Of a stretch of 33,426 bases of DNA, positions 1 through 7,309 are shown in pieces. The position numbers and the translations under genes were made by a program. The stretch comes from Candidatus Uhrbacteria bacterium (lineage in GTDB: Bacteria; Patescibacteriota; Patescibacteriia; UBA9934). Numbering within the stretch: position 1 is the first letter of the stretch; every line of letters starts with the position of its first letter. The stretch is taken from contig CAINGB010000020.1 in assembly GCA_903848275.1 (NCBI GenBank), positions 1-33,426 of the forward strand, in the 5' to 3' direction. A model generated the notes under the pieces. The model saw nothing but the letters and a program-made list of their open reading frames with translations, had not been told where the DNA came from and ran no database searches.

Positions 1-128
1 TCTTGGGCCATATAACTATACTGTACCATCTTCTTATAATTGTGTCAAAGCTCATTGACAAACGAATTATAAAGTTAATTTTACTCAATAATAACAGAAT
101 AAACACAGTATTTTTATGTCATTTAAGA
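1..128. other. AT-rich stretch with no gene seen
   Basis: AT-rich sequence before the first promoter. I see no open reading frame with a start signal, no RNA gene and no clear hairpin. It may hold the end of whatever lies to the left. Confidence 0.5.
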
Positions 129-157
129 TTGACTTTTAGCTAATTTTCAGGTATTCT
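129..157 (+). promoter_or_regulatory. Sigma70-type promoter of the radical SAM gene
   Basis: The -35 box TTGACT (129-134) and -10 box TATTCT (152-157) are separated by exactly 17 bp. Transcription should begin near 164, leaving a leader of about 90 nt before the start codon at 254. This also argues against the in-frame GTG at 161, which lies upstream of the likely transcript start. Confidence 0.75.
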
Positions 158-163
158 GGAGTG

Positions 164-253
164 TTACAGGGTCGAGCACTGCCCCGTCCTCTCGGGATCG
201 ATACCGGGAGGTCTGGGCTGCTCATCCCGAGCGGCTCCAACTCTGGAGTCACC
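164..253 (+). promoter_or_regulatory. Structured 5' leader with alternative hairpins and a masked RBS
   Basis: Three pairings are visible. CCTCTCGG (188-195) can pair with CCGGGAGG (204-211). CTCGGGAT (191-198) can instead pair with ATCCCGAG (224-231), and the two are mutually exclusive. CTCCA (235-239) pairs with TGGAG (244-248), which contains the ribosome binding site GGAG. This layout resembles a riboswitch or other translational control leader, but no known class is recognised. Confidence 0.5.
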
Positions 254-1591
254 ATGCACTTTGTTCTCATTCAGCCCCGTTACCAGTGGGGCCGGCACAT
301 CTACCTTCCAAACGGCCTGCTCTCTCTGGTCGCCCGCCTCATGGCTGCTGGGCACACCGCCACCATTGTCGACGAGAACCTGGACGACCTGGACTCCCAG
401 CGGGCTGTCTTCGCCCGCGCTGACTACCTCGGTCTCGGTGTTCTCGGTCCGCCATACCTCCCCGCCGCTCTCCGCGTCGCTACCTGGTTGCGCCAGTCTG
501 GCTACGCGCAGCCCCTCATCTTCGGCGGCGAGTTGGTCAACCGCCTGACTGCAGCCGAAAAGCAGACGCTCTTCGTGGACCGCTTCTCGAACATCGTCAC
601 GAGCTTGCCAGTTGTTCTTGCCTCGCCCGAGAGCGTCTCCATGACGCCAGCTCTGCGCGCCCTCCCCGAGTATATGCAGGCCGCCTACTTCAGCCGCGAG
701 TGGTGCCTCTACACTTCGCAGGGTTGTGCCTTCAAGTGCAATCCATGTGCGGCCAGCAAGGGTCAGGTTGAGAAGTTCCGTGATCTCGCAGTGCTCGACG
801 ACGAGACCAAGTGTCTGGCCGAGTTGGTTCACCGGTACGCGGGTCCGCAGCCCAACTATCAGGTGTATCTCTCGAGCCTCGACGCTTGCCAGACGCCCAA
901 GAAGATGGACCCGGTTCTAGCCTTGGCTGCTCGCAACTTTGCTGCAGCTGGTGTGTCCATGGAGTGGCGCTGCCTGGCCACGGCCAAGTGTACGGTCATG
1001 GCCGCGCAGCATGACCAGGAACTTCTCCAGCGTTGGCGGCAGTATGGCCTGTGCTGTATTGCTATCGGCGCCGACGGTGACGACGCAGAAGACTGGTCAG
1101 TGCAGAACAAGCGTCACAACACCACGGAACTGGTCAACCAGTCGCTGGCACTCATCCGTGCCGCCGACATGTTGCCCGAAGCCCTCATGGTTTTTGGCTT
1201 CCCCGGCAGTTCGCCGAAGTCGCTCGTCAAAGGCTTCGCGGCCTGCGCGCGCTTTAGCTATCACGGCTACCGCGCTCGTCCCTACTTGGGTAAGGCTCAT
1301 TTGCCTGGCACCGAGTATTGGGCACAGGACAAGGCCATCACGAACCAGTACCTGGCCAACCCCGAGACGTTTCTGGAGATCGACTTCGGCAGCTTGGGCT
1401 CCTCGCTCACGCACGCCAACTCTCGCCAACGCTACGCGGCCAACGTCACCTACTTTGCCACTGTTCTGCTACTCAAGGCCTTCTCCTACCACGGCTGTCC
1501 GACGCAACCCCTCCTTCCCACCGTCACTATTCCTCGCCCGCTGCGCCCCCTGGCTCGCGCCTGGAATCGTCTCTTGCCCGCCGACAAGTAA
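254..1591 (+). CDS. Radical SAM protein with N-terminal B12-binding-like domain
   Basis: A 445-residue protein. The start at 254 is chosen because GGAG lies 5 bases upstream and the product then begins directly with the Rossmann-like strand (HFVLIQP) typical of B12-binding-type domains; the GTG at 161 sits at the transcript start. The N-terminal ~130 residues resemble the cobalamin-binding-like domain of the BchE/MiaB-type radical SAM families, but the classic DxHxxG cobalamin ligand motif is not seen. The CxxxCxxC motif (C158, C162, C165) should bind the [4Fe-4S] cluster that cleaves S-adenosylmethionine. The substrate cannot be told from sequence. The gene is transcribed alone from its own promoter through a structured leader and ends at a strong terminator; the following orphan gene could be partly co-transcribed. 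Confidence 0.85.
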   Translation: MHFVLIQPRYQWGRHIYLPNGLLSLVARLMAAGHTATIVDENLDDLDSQRAVFARADYLGLGVLGPPYLPAALRVATWLRQSGYAQPLIFGGELVNRLTAAEKQTLFVDRFSNIVTSLPVVLASPESVSMTPALRALPEYMQAAYFSREWCLYTSQGCAFKCNPCAASKGQVEKFRDLAVLDDETKCLAELVHRYAGPQPNYQVYLSSLDACQTPKKMDPVLALAARNFAAAGVSMEWRCLATAKCTVMAAQHDQELLQRWRQYGLCCIAIGADGDDAEDWSVQNKRHNTTELVNQSLALIRAADMLPEALMVFGFPGSSPKSLVKGFAACARFSYHGYRARPYLGKAHLPGTEYWAQDKAITNQYLANPETFLEIDFGSLGSSLTHANSRQRYAANVTYFATVLLLKAFSYHGCPTQPLLPTVTIPRPLRPLARAWNRLLPADK

Positions 1592-1612
1592 ACCTCACCT
1601 CTACATCTTTCA

Positions 1613-1666
1613 CCGGGCCTCTGAGTACCCCTCAGAAGCCCGGTCTTCTTGCTCTCTTTTTTCTCC
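1613..1666 (+). terminator. Intrinsic terminator after the radical SAM gene
   Basis: CCGGGC and GCCCGG flank an inner CTGAG-type stem (1613-1643), giving a long near-perfect hairpin followed by a T-rich tract to about 1666. Confidence 0.85.
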
Positions 1667-1694
1667 TCAAGTACAGTCTCCGCGGAGACCCACC
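1649..1694 (+). promoter_or_regulatory. Weak promoter and palindromic RBS of the orphan gene at 1695
   Basis: TTGCTC (1649-1654) and TACAGT (1672-1677) are 17 bp apart and could form a weak promoter, though the T-rich part belongs to the preceding terminator. A perfect 14-bp palindrome (GTCTCCGCGGAGAC, 1676-1689) contains the ribosome binding site GGAG, seven bases before the ATG, so the site can be folded away. Confidence 0.4.
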
Positions 1695-2195
1695 ATGAAC
1701 CTCAACGTCCACGTCCTGCAGTCAGACGAGCTGCTTGCCCTCGAACGTCAAGCCCATCCCGACGATCCTGTAGCCCTGCGCTTCATCGCCGTTCAGCTAT
1801 CGGCGGCGGAGGCTGCGGCCGTCATGGGCTACACCTCGCAACATCGCTGCTTGGCTCTTTGGCATCACTTCGGCTACGACCTCGCCCGTCTCGTGGCCTG
1901 GTACACCGCGGCGCTCGCTCTGCCCAAACAACCCGAGTTCTCCTTTCCGCGCGAGCTCCACACCTACACCTACGTCGCCGGTGGCTTCATCGCGCCTGGC
2001 ATTCGTCGGGGTCAACATGTGCCTGCCGAAGACACCATCTTCAACTGGGAGTCATGGTCCCTAGGCGTACGTATCACTCCACCCTCGTGGCGCGCTCTCC
2101 TCGAGCCGGCCGTCTTGCCTCACGTCACCACCCTCATCGAACCTCGTCTCGCCGAGGCCCGTCGTCTCCTCGATCATCCATCAGACGACTTCTAG
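1695..2195 (+). CDS. Hypothetical protein, 166 aa
   Basis: Starts at the ATG preceded by GGAG at 1684-1687; the much longer open frame upstream runs through the radical SAM gene and is not real. The product is soluble-looking, with an Ala/Leu-rich helical first half and a His/Trp/Tyr-containing middle (LWHHFGYDLARLVAWY, about residues 55-70). No signal peptide or membrane segment is apparent. I do not recognise the family. Codon use is GC-rich like the radical SAM gene upstream, and the gene ends at its own terminator. It lies about 100 bases after the radical SAM gene in the same direction, so a functional link is possible but not shown. Confidence 0.7.
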   Translation: MNLNVHVLQSDELLALERQAHPDDPVALRFIAVQLSAAEAAAVMGYTSQHRCLALWHHFGYDLARLVAWYTAALALPKQPEFSFPRELHTYTYVAGGFIAPGIRRGQHVPAEDTIFNWESWSLGVRITPPSWRALLEPAVLPHVTTLIEPRLAEARRLLDHPSDDF

Positions 2196-2208
2196 CTCGC
2201 GTCTTAAA

Positions 2209-2255
2209 AGCCGGACTCAGGGAACCCTCCCCGAGCCCGGCTCTTTCATTTCTTA
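2209..2255 (+). terminator. Intrinsic terminator after the 166-aa orphan gene
   Basis: AGCCGGACTC (2209-2218) pairs with GAGCCCGGCT (2233-2242) with one mismatch, followed by a T-rich run. It abuts the stop codon of the small minus-strand gene. Confidence 0.7.
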
Positions 2256-2398
2256 TCCAACTCCTCCAAAGCTTTATCTATCGCCTCACTTTCCTCTAAT
2301 TTCTTAAGATACACCCTCTCCCTTTCTTCCTCCTCACTTCTACGCTGCAAATTCACTGGCTCCAAGGCCATGTTTCTGATCTGGACAGAATTTTGCAT
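2246..2398 (-). CDS. Small charged protein, 50 aa, downstream of TrmB-1
   Basis: A small gene read on the minus strand with ATG at 2398-2396 and TGA at 2248-2246. The product is 50 residues, begins MQNSVQIRNM, and its second half is a strongly charged Glu/Lys/Arg-rich stretch (RRSEEEERERVYLKKLEE) that should form a helix or coiled coil. It begins 18 nt after the stop codon of the TrmB regulator and probably shares its transcript. No clear ribosome binding site is seen in the AT-rich spacer. Function is unknown; a helical partner or regulator of TrmB-1 is speculation. The lack of in-frame stops over 50 codons, the operon position and the ordered charge pattern support it being real. Confidence 0.55.
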   Translation of the reverse strand: MQNSVQIRNMALEPVNLQRRSEEEERERVYLKKLEESEAIDKALEELDKK

Positions 2399-2416
2399 AA
2401 TCAAAAAAATAAATAA

Positions 2417-3157
2417 TTAACCCTCCTTCGCAAACTCCCACGCCATCGCAAAAATCGACCTCTGCGTCTCATACATCGCCTGGTCATGAATAAGAATCCC
2501 TCCATACGGCGACTTATGGGACATTATCGCTACTTTACCATCATAAATTTTAATCTCGTTCGGCATGGCATAAGTCTTCGGTACCAACCTCACCTCACGC
2601 AACTCTTCCCTACTCGCCGCAAAAAACTTCTTACCCACATTCCCCTCATTCAAAACCGCCTGCGTCCTAATCCCCGCCGCCGTCCGCCTAGCAATATAAT
2701 CGCTGTAATAATCTTTCAGGTTGGCCACCACCAAATCCGCATCGCCAAACGTCAAAATAGTTTCTTTCGCCGTCAGTGTATCTTCCAGTACCGTTTTCAC
2801 CCCCTCAATTCCCGGATAATATTGCACTCTTGGTTGTTTACTCGACACCCGGCCTGACAACGCTCGCAAATCCGGCAATGTCTTCCGCAAATCCTCCACG
2901 CTTCTCTCCGCCTGTTTCAATAACAAGTCAGGCTCCTTGGCATAAAACAACTGCGTGCCATTAGTTTCCGTTGACCCCACCAATCCTCTTTTCTCCATGG
3001 CCTTTAAGCCAACATAAGTAGTGGATCTATTCATCCCCGTTTTCCTGGCAATCACGCTCGCCGGCGCTTCTCCCAACGCCGTACAAGCCACATATAAATC
3101 CGCCTCAGTCTGACTCAACCCTACATTCTTGAGCGTCTCGGTATAAGCAATAGCCAT
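2417..3157 (-). CDS. TrmB-family transcriptional regulator (TrmB-1)
   Basis: A 246-residue protein when started at the ATG at 3157. An earlier in-frame start at 3190 would lie in the promoter -35 box. Residues ~5-80 form a winged helix-turn-helix of the TrmB/MarR type (LSQTEADLYVACTALG, then TGMNRSTTYVGLKAMEKRGLV). A linker helix and a C-terminal sensor-like domain (residues ~100-245) follow, with the TFGDAD and IARRTAAGIRTQAV segments typical of these proteins. TrmB proteins usually sense small metabolites, often sugars, and bind near promoters; the effector here cannot be told. The promoter places the transcript start within about two bases of the ATG, so the mRNA should be leaderless. A small 50-aa gene follows. 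A paralog is encoded at 24496-25275. Confidence 0.85.
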   Translation of the reverse strand: MAIAYTETLKNVGLSQTEADLYVACTALGEAPASVIARKTGMNRSTTYVGLKAMEKRGLVGSTETNGTQLFYAKEPDLLLKQAERSVEDLRKTLPDLRALSGRVSSKQPRVQYYPGIEGVKTVLEDTLTAKETILTFGDADLVVANLKDYYSDYIARRTAAGIRTQAVLNEGNVGKKFFAASREELREVRLVPKTYAMPNEIKIYDGKVAIMSHKSPYGGILIHDQAMYETQRSIFAMAWEFAKEG

Positions 3158-3161
3158 AGTT

Positions 3162-3190
3162 GTTATATATAGTAACAGTATATACCTCAA
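3162..3190 (-). promoter_or_regulatory. Leaderless-type promoter of TrmB-1
   Basis: On the minus strand TTGAGG (3190-3185) and TATAAC (3167-3162) are 17 bp apart. The predicted transcript start falls at the ATG (3157). The AT-rich repeats around the -10 (TATATA on both sides of GTAACAG) could be an autoregulatory operator. Confidence 0.6.
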
Positions 3191-3241
3191 TAATAAGGCT
3201 GTAAATAGGACTTATACACAGTAACACACGGCATACAGTTA

Positions 3242-3270
3242 TTGAAATTAACACCAAAATATGGTATAGT
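3242..3270 (+). promoter_or_regulatory. Promoter of the 111-aa orphan gene
   Basis: TTGAAA (3242-3247) and TATAGT (3265-3270) with a 17-bp spacer. The leader is about 58 nt and holds a small hairpin (CGAGT/ACTCG) before the ribosome binding site. Confidence 0.7.
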
Positions 3271-3334
3271 ACTCAGTCGAGTTGGAGCGCTTCTGCTCAC
3301 ACTCGGCCTCACCACCCACCCCACGGAGTTCAAC

Positions 3335-3670
3335 ATGAAAATCACCCTCAGCGATTTCACCCAGCACGGCAAGCCATACGAGTTCAAGGCTGGAGACGTG
3401 TTGTCAATTCGGCGCTCCCAATACGGCTTGTACATAAAGATCCGGTTTAATTGCAAAGGCGGGTACATCCGGTTTACGAGAAAGGTAGGCGGGCAAAAGA
3501 TCAAACTCGCTGGCGGCTTCACTGTCCACCCAGAGGACGAAATCTGTTCCATCAACGATGTACTGGAGTCTATTAGACGTCTAGGAATCATTGATTGGCA
3601 GGAGCACAGAAGGATTCCACATCCGACGTCTGGTGACATCGAAGTAGAGTACGTCATCACTCCAAAATGA
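3335..3670 (+). CDS. Hypothetical protein, 111 aa
   Basis: Starts at the ATG preceded by ACGGAGTTCAAC; the nearly identical ACGGAGTTCAAG precedes the gene at 25983, which supports this start. An upstream in-frame start at 3242 is inside the -35 box. The product is basic and probably beta-rich in the middle (YGLYIKIRFNCKGGYIRFTRKVGG, about residues 30-53), then ends in a short acidic-basic tail. No membrane segment. I do not recognise the family. It is a self-contained single-gene unit with its own promoter and terminator, placed between the divergent TrmB-1 gene and the class V enzyme. Confidence 0.7.
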   Translation: MKITLSDFTQHGKPYEFKAGDVLSIRRSQYGLYIKIRFNCKGGYIRFTRKVGGQKIKLAGGFTVHPEDEICSINDVLESIRRLGIIDWQEHRRIPHPTSGDIEVEYVITPK

Positions 3671-3678
3671 CGAGCCTT

Positions 3679-3722
3679 GCGTGAGGGTCGAGTGCTCACT
3701 CCACTCCCCTCGCGCCCCTTTC
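3679..3722 (+). terminator. Terminator hairpin after the 111-aa orphan
   Basis: GCGTGAGGG (3679-3687) pairs perfectly, with one G-T pair, with the complementary arm at 3707-3715. An inner GAGTG/CACTC stem extends it, and CCCTTT follows. The T-tract is weak. Confidence 0.65.
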
Positions 3723-3785
3723 CAAGTCGTGGCTAAACGACGCTTTGGATTCGGTCGATCGTGCTAAAATTGTTAGTAATAAAAT

Positions 3786-5129
3786 ATGCCTAATATGAAA
3801 CTACCAACAGTTCTCGGCCTTAATACCAATATTACCCTCAAAACTGGCTTAACCACACCAGTAATTTTACTTAATAACGCCGCCACCACGCCGCCTTTTG
3901 CGGATACTTTGGCTACCGTTAACGACAGTTTGCAAACTTACGGCGCCCTCCATCGCGGCGCCGGCCCTTTTGCTGCCAAAACCTACGCCCGTGTCGCTTC
4001 CGCCGTCACTTCTATTCGCCAGTTTCTCGGTTTGAGTAGCGAGCAACAACTTCTCTTCACGTCTAACACTAGTGCCGCCATTAACCTCTATATTCGCTTA
4101 CTCGCCCTTAAAAAGGGTGACGTTATCATTACCTCCATCATCGAGCATACCTCCAATAATCTTCCCTGGTCTTATAACAGTGAAGCGACCGTTGTTTACG
4201 TCAATGCCTTCGCCGATGGTTCACTCGATTATCTCGACTTAGCCAAAAAAGTTGCCGAGCACGCAGCCAATCTTAAACTTATCGCGATTACTGGCGCCTC
4301 GAACTTAACTGGTTATATTCCTGATCTAAAACATCTGTCCGACTTAGCGCACAGTCATGGTGCTCAGCTGTTTGTGGACGCTGCCCAACTTGCCCCTCAT
4401 CGCCCAATCAACATGACCGCCAGCGGAATCGACGCCCTCGCCTTTTCCGCCCACAAAGTTTACGCCCCTTTCGGCGTCGGCGTTTTAGCAGTCCACGAGA
4501 AATTACTTGAACGCTTGCCGGTAGATCCCGGCGGTGGCTCCATCGACATGATCAGCGAAACTGACATTGTTTGGGCTCCACCAAGCATCCGTCACCAAAC
4601 TGGCACCTGGAACGTGACCGGTATTATTGCCACTGGCGCTAGTTGTCAGACTATACTCGATACAGGTTGGGATAATATTCTCAAGCACGAGCAGGAACTT
4701 GTTCACTACGCTGCGCAAAAACTAGCAACAGTGCCCGGCCTCACCATGTACGTCGCTCCCGCCACTTATCAACGTGAAGACCGCATTGGTACCTTCTGTT
4801 TCAACCTAGCTGGCTATCATCACGCTTTGGTTTCGGCTATTCTCGAAAACGAATACGCTATCGAAACTCGGGCCGGTACTATCTGTAATCATCGTTTAGT
4901 TCGCCGTTGGTTTGCTGTTAGTGACTATGATCAAAAAATTATCGAAGCCAAAATTATCGCTGGTGATCGCCTCGCTTCCTACGGCATTGTGCGCGCCAGT
5001 TTAGGTATTCATAACACTCAGGCTGACGTCGACGCCCTAGTCGCCGCTCTCATCAATATCGCAAAATCTGGACCACAACTTCAGTATGCTCCAGTGCCAG
5101 CCGAGGAAGTTTATATTTGCACCTCGTAA
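3786..5129 (+). CDS. Class V aminotransferase, cysteine desulfurase-like (SufS/Csd type)
   Basis: A 447-residue fold-type I PLP enzyme. Visible features are a substrate-side motif LLNNAATTP near residue 30, the EHTSNNLPW segment with H121 that stacks on PLP, VDAAQ with D198, and SAHK with K224 as the PLP Schiff-base lysine. R362 and C367 (RAGTIC) sit where group II cysteine desulfurases carry the binding Arg and the persulfide Cys. It may release sulfur from cysteine, or act on a related amino acid; the sequence around the Cys (ICNHRLVRRW) is not the canonical SufS form. A possible -10 (TAAAAT) lies about 15 bases before the ATG. The methyltransferase gene begins one base after the stop, so the two form an operon. 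No sufB, sufC, sufD or iscU gene is in view. Confidence 0.85.
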   Translation: MPNMKLPTVLGLNTNITLKTGLTTPVILLNNAATTPPFADTLATVNDSLQTYGALHRGAGPFAAKTYARVASAVTSIRQFLGLSSEQQLLFTSNTSAAINLYIRLLALKKGDVIITSIIEHTSNNLPWSYNSEATVVYVNAFADGSLDYLDLAKKVAEHAANLKLIAITGASNLTGYIPDLKHLSDLAHSHGAQLFVDAAQLAPHRPINMTASGIDALAFSAHKVYAPFGVGVLAVHEKLLERLPVDPGGGSIDMISETDIVWAPPSIRHQTGTWNVTGIIATGASCQTILDTGWDNILKHEQELVHYAAQKLATVPGLTMYVAPATYQREDRIGTFCFNLAGYHHALVSAILENEYAIETRAGTICNHRLVRRWFAVSDYDQKIIEAKIIAGDRLASYGIVRASLGIHNTQADVDALVAALINIAKSGPQLQYAPVPAEEVYICTS

Positions 5130-5130
5130 T

Positions 5131-5820
5131 ATGACTAACGTCGCCGCAGCGGAGCTCAACTATCACCACTATCCTCTAGCCAAATACGACCGTGACATTG
5201 TTAACGCCATTCCCTTTCACCGCGAACTCCACGAGCAGTTGCTAGCCGCGATCGAAGCTCATTTTGACGTTAATAAGAATTACCAAGTTCTCGATCTCGG
5301 CGTCGGCACCGGCCTCACTACCGAGCTCACCAAGAATTATTTACCACAATCTACTTTTACCGTTGTCGACTTCTCAAGCAAAATGTTGCAACGGGCCAAG
5401 CAACGCCTCGGTAGTGCTAACATCGAATACATATTGGGTGACTATTCCCTCCTCAATTTCGACCACCAATATAATCTCGTCACCTCTGTCATCGGCCTTC
5501 ACCACCAAGATTCGGCCGGCAAACGCGCCCTCTTCAAAAAAATATATAAACTCCTCAAACCCGGCGGCCTCTTCATCCTGGGCGACCTCATGACGAGCGC
5601 CAATCCTCACCTCTCCGCCGCCAACACCGCCTATCACTATCATCATTTAGTGGAACAAGCCACGGACGAGCAGACTCTCACCGACTGGGCGCACCATCAC
5701 CTCTTCCTCAACCAACTCGACACCATCGAGGATCACCAGCAGTGGCTTGAGGACGCTGGCTTCAAGGTCGAAGTAGCCTTTCAGCAGTGGAATACGGTGC
5801 TGTTAGTTTGCCGAAAATAA
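5131..5820 (+). CDS. Class I SAM-dependent methyltransferase
   Basis: A 229-residue protein. The ATG at 5131 is one base after the stop codon of the preceding gene, so translation is probably coupled; a start at 5086 would overlap that gene by 44 bases and adds a non-conserved tail. Motif I is LDLGVGTG (residues 54-61), motif II is VVDFSSKML (~78-86), and the post-motif segment LLKPGGLFILGDLM (~147-160) closes a standard Rossmann methyltransferase core. The C-terminal part ends WLEDAGFKVEVAFQQWNTVLLVCRK, a usual last strand for UbiE-like enzymes. The substrate is unknown. Co-transcription with a cysteine-desulfurase-like enzyme hints at sulfur or amino-acid chemistry, but this is inference only. 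Confidence 0.85.
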   Translation: MTNVAAAELNYHHYPLAKYDRDIVNAIPFHRELHEQLLAAIEAHFDVNKNYQVLDLGVGTGLTTELTKNYLPQSTFTVVDFSSKMLQRAKQRLGSANIEYILGDYSLLNFDHQYNLVTSVIGLHHQDSAGKRALFKKIYKLLKPGGLFILGDLMTSANPHLSAANTAYHYHHLVEQATDEQTLTDWAHHHLFLNQLDTIEDHQQWLEDAGFKVEVAFQQWNTVLLVCRK

Positions 5821-5822
5821 AA

Positions 5823-5862
5823 CATCTCCCGGAGCTTTGCGCAGCTCCAGGAGGTGATTTTA
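5823..5862. terminator. Bidirectional terminator between methyltransferase and tig
   Basis: Convergent genes end on either side. CATCTCCCGGAGC and GCTCCAGGAGGTG form a 13-bp stem with one mismatch and one wobble pair. T-rich ends are present on both strands. Confidence 0.75.
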
Positions 5863-5874
5863 TTATCTCGTTAT

Positions 5875-7164
5875 TTACTTCACCATTCTTTCTTTCAAAA
5901 GGTCGATGGTCTTCCGGTTCACCATCTGGCGCTCAATGTAGTCACGATACTGTGGCTCGTAAATCTGCTTAGCAGCGTCTGCATCATCCTTGTACTGCTC
6001 CGCAATCTTGTCTAATTCTGCGTCGAGCACTGTCTGGTCAACAGTTACTTTTTCCTCGGCGGAAATCTTTTTCAAGATAATGCCTACCTTGATTCGTTGC
6101 AAAGCCGCTGGCGTGAAATCAATCTTGAGGTCGACCAAGGACTTGTTGATGGATGCTAAGTATTGCGTAAAGTCCATGCCCTGGCTCGTTACCTGGTGTT
6201 CCAACTCATGCGTCATCTTTTCAATTTCTTGGTTCACGAGCAAGTCTGGGATAATATCGAACGTCGACTTGTCGGCCACGAGGTCGAGCACCGCCTTGTC
6301 CAAACGCCTGGCCTCCTCAATCTTGTTCTCAGCGCGCAAATTCTCCATCAGCTTCTCCTCCATTTCACTGGCACTCGTCAAACCAACGGTCACGGCAAAC
6401 GCGTCGTCGAACATTGGTGGCTGGAGCAAGAAAATTTCGTTGAGCTTAATCGTGAAGTCAACTGGCTGACCGGCCAAATGTTTTTGGTAGTGCTCCTCTG
6501 GGAAGTTCAAAGTAAAAGTCTTTTCATCTCCCTCCTTCAAGCCCAAAATCTCGTCGACAAAGCCCGGTACGTAATAGCTCTCATTCGTAAACACGCCGTG
6601 GTTCTTGCTCTCGCCGCCTTCCAGGACTACGCCGTCCTTCTTCATGGTCAAGTTCACAATCGCCTTGTCACCTATTGTGAGCGCCCGACCAGCATCCGCC
6701 TTCACCTCTTTGGTCTGCATGCGCACAATGTCGGCCTTGGCTTGTTCGAGCAATTCCTTGGTTGGTTCTGTCTCTTTCTTCTCGACGGATAGCTTCTGCC
6801 AATCCGCCAACTTGGTGATTTGTGGCATCAAGGCAATCTCCGCGGTATAAATAAACTCGTTATCTGGGGCCAGTTTCTCCATGGCAAAAAACGGCTGGCC
6901 GACCACGTCCAAGTCAGCTTCTACCATCGCGGCCACAAAGGTCTGACGCACCAAATCTTCGGTGGCGTGCTCCAAAATGGCCATCTCGCCGAGCTTCTGC
7001 TTAATCGCTTCGTACGGTGCCTTGCCTGGGCGGTAGCCTGGAATGGTCACATCCTCCGCCATGTGTTCGGCGGCGACGTGACAGGCCTCAGTGACCTCGT
7101 CGGCCGGGATGGTTACGGTGATCTTGGCCTTGTGTTCGGGGAGCTGTTCAACGACGTATGACAT
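5875..7164 (-). CDS. tig: Trigger factor, ribosome-associated chaperone
   Basis: A 429-residue protein when started at 7164 (MSYVVEQLPEHKAKITV), the usual trigger factor beginning; an in-frame extension to 7215 would run into the promoter. The N-terminal ribosome-binding domain carries the signature around GYRPGKAPYEAIKQKLG (residues ~45-62), close to the family GFRxGKxP motif. A central FKBP-like peptidyl-prolyl isomerase domain spans ~150-235 (DKAIVNLTM, YYVPGFVDEILGLKEGDEKTF). The long helical C-terminal chaperone arms follow. It binds at the ribosomal exit tunnel and shields nascent chains. The gene stands alone, without clpP/clpX next to it. It is divergent from the M23 peptidase gene, has its own promoter, and has a short leader of about 26 nt without a clear Shine-Dalgarno. 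Confidence 0.95.
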   Translation of the reverse strand: MSYVVEQLPEHKAKITVTIPADEVTEACHVAAEHMAEDVTIPGYRPGKAPYEAIKQKLGEMAILEHATEDLVRQTFVAAMVEADLDVVGQPFFAMEKLAPDNEFIYTAEIALMPQITKLADWQKLSVEKKETEPTKELLEQAKADIVRMQTKEVKADAGRALTIGDKAIVNLTMKKDGVVLEGGESKNHGVFTNESYYVPGFVDEILGLKEGDEKTFTLNFPEEHYQKHLAGQPVDFTIKLNEIFLLQPPMFDDAFAVTVGLTSASEMEEKLMENLRAENKIEEARRLDKAVLDLVADKSTFDIIPDLLVNQEIEKMTHELEHQVTSQGMDFTQYLASINKSLVDLKIDFTPAALQRIKVGIILKKISAEEKVTVDQTVLDAELDKIAEQYKDDADAAKQIYEPQYRDYIERQMVNRKTIDLLKERMVK

Positions 7165-7196
7165 AAAGAAAATTTCAGCTGATTCTAAGTCGCCAG

Positions 7197-7225
7197 AGTA
7201 TAGGCAACTTGACAAAATGTGTCAA
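7197..7225 (-). promoter_or_regulatory. Promoter of tig
   Basis: On the minus strand TTGACA (7225-7220) and TATACT (7202-7197), 17-bp spacer. This is the closest match to consensus in the window. Transcription should start near 7190. Confidence 0.8.
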
Positions 7226-7275
7226 TTCTTTTGCTACAGTTAGCGAAATTATTTTTTACTTTTGAACTTGCGTCT

Positions 7276-7304
7276 TTGACCCTATGCAGTTTTCGCGCTA
7301 TTCT
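7276..7304 (+). promoter_or_regulatory. Promoter of the M23 peptidase gene, leaderless type
   Basis: TTGACC (7276-7281) and TATTCT (7299-7304) with 17 bp between. The predicted transcript start coincides with the TTG codon at 7310. Confidence 0.65.
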
Positions 7305-7309
7305 ACAGG

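Noticed and set aside
161-253. N-terminal extension of the radical SAM protein from GTG 161
   Set aside because: The GTG lies just upstream of the predicted transcript start, the 31 extra residues have no family resemblance, and a better ATG with GGAG follows at 254.
939-1694. Long upstream extension of the 166-aa orphan frame
   Set aside because: It runs through the radical SAM gene in another frame and has Arg/Ser/Pro-rich shadow composition.
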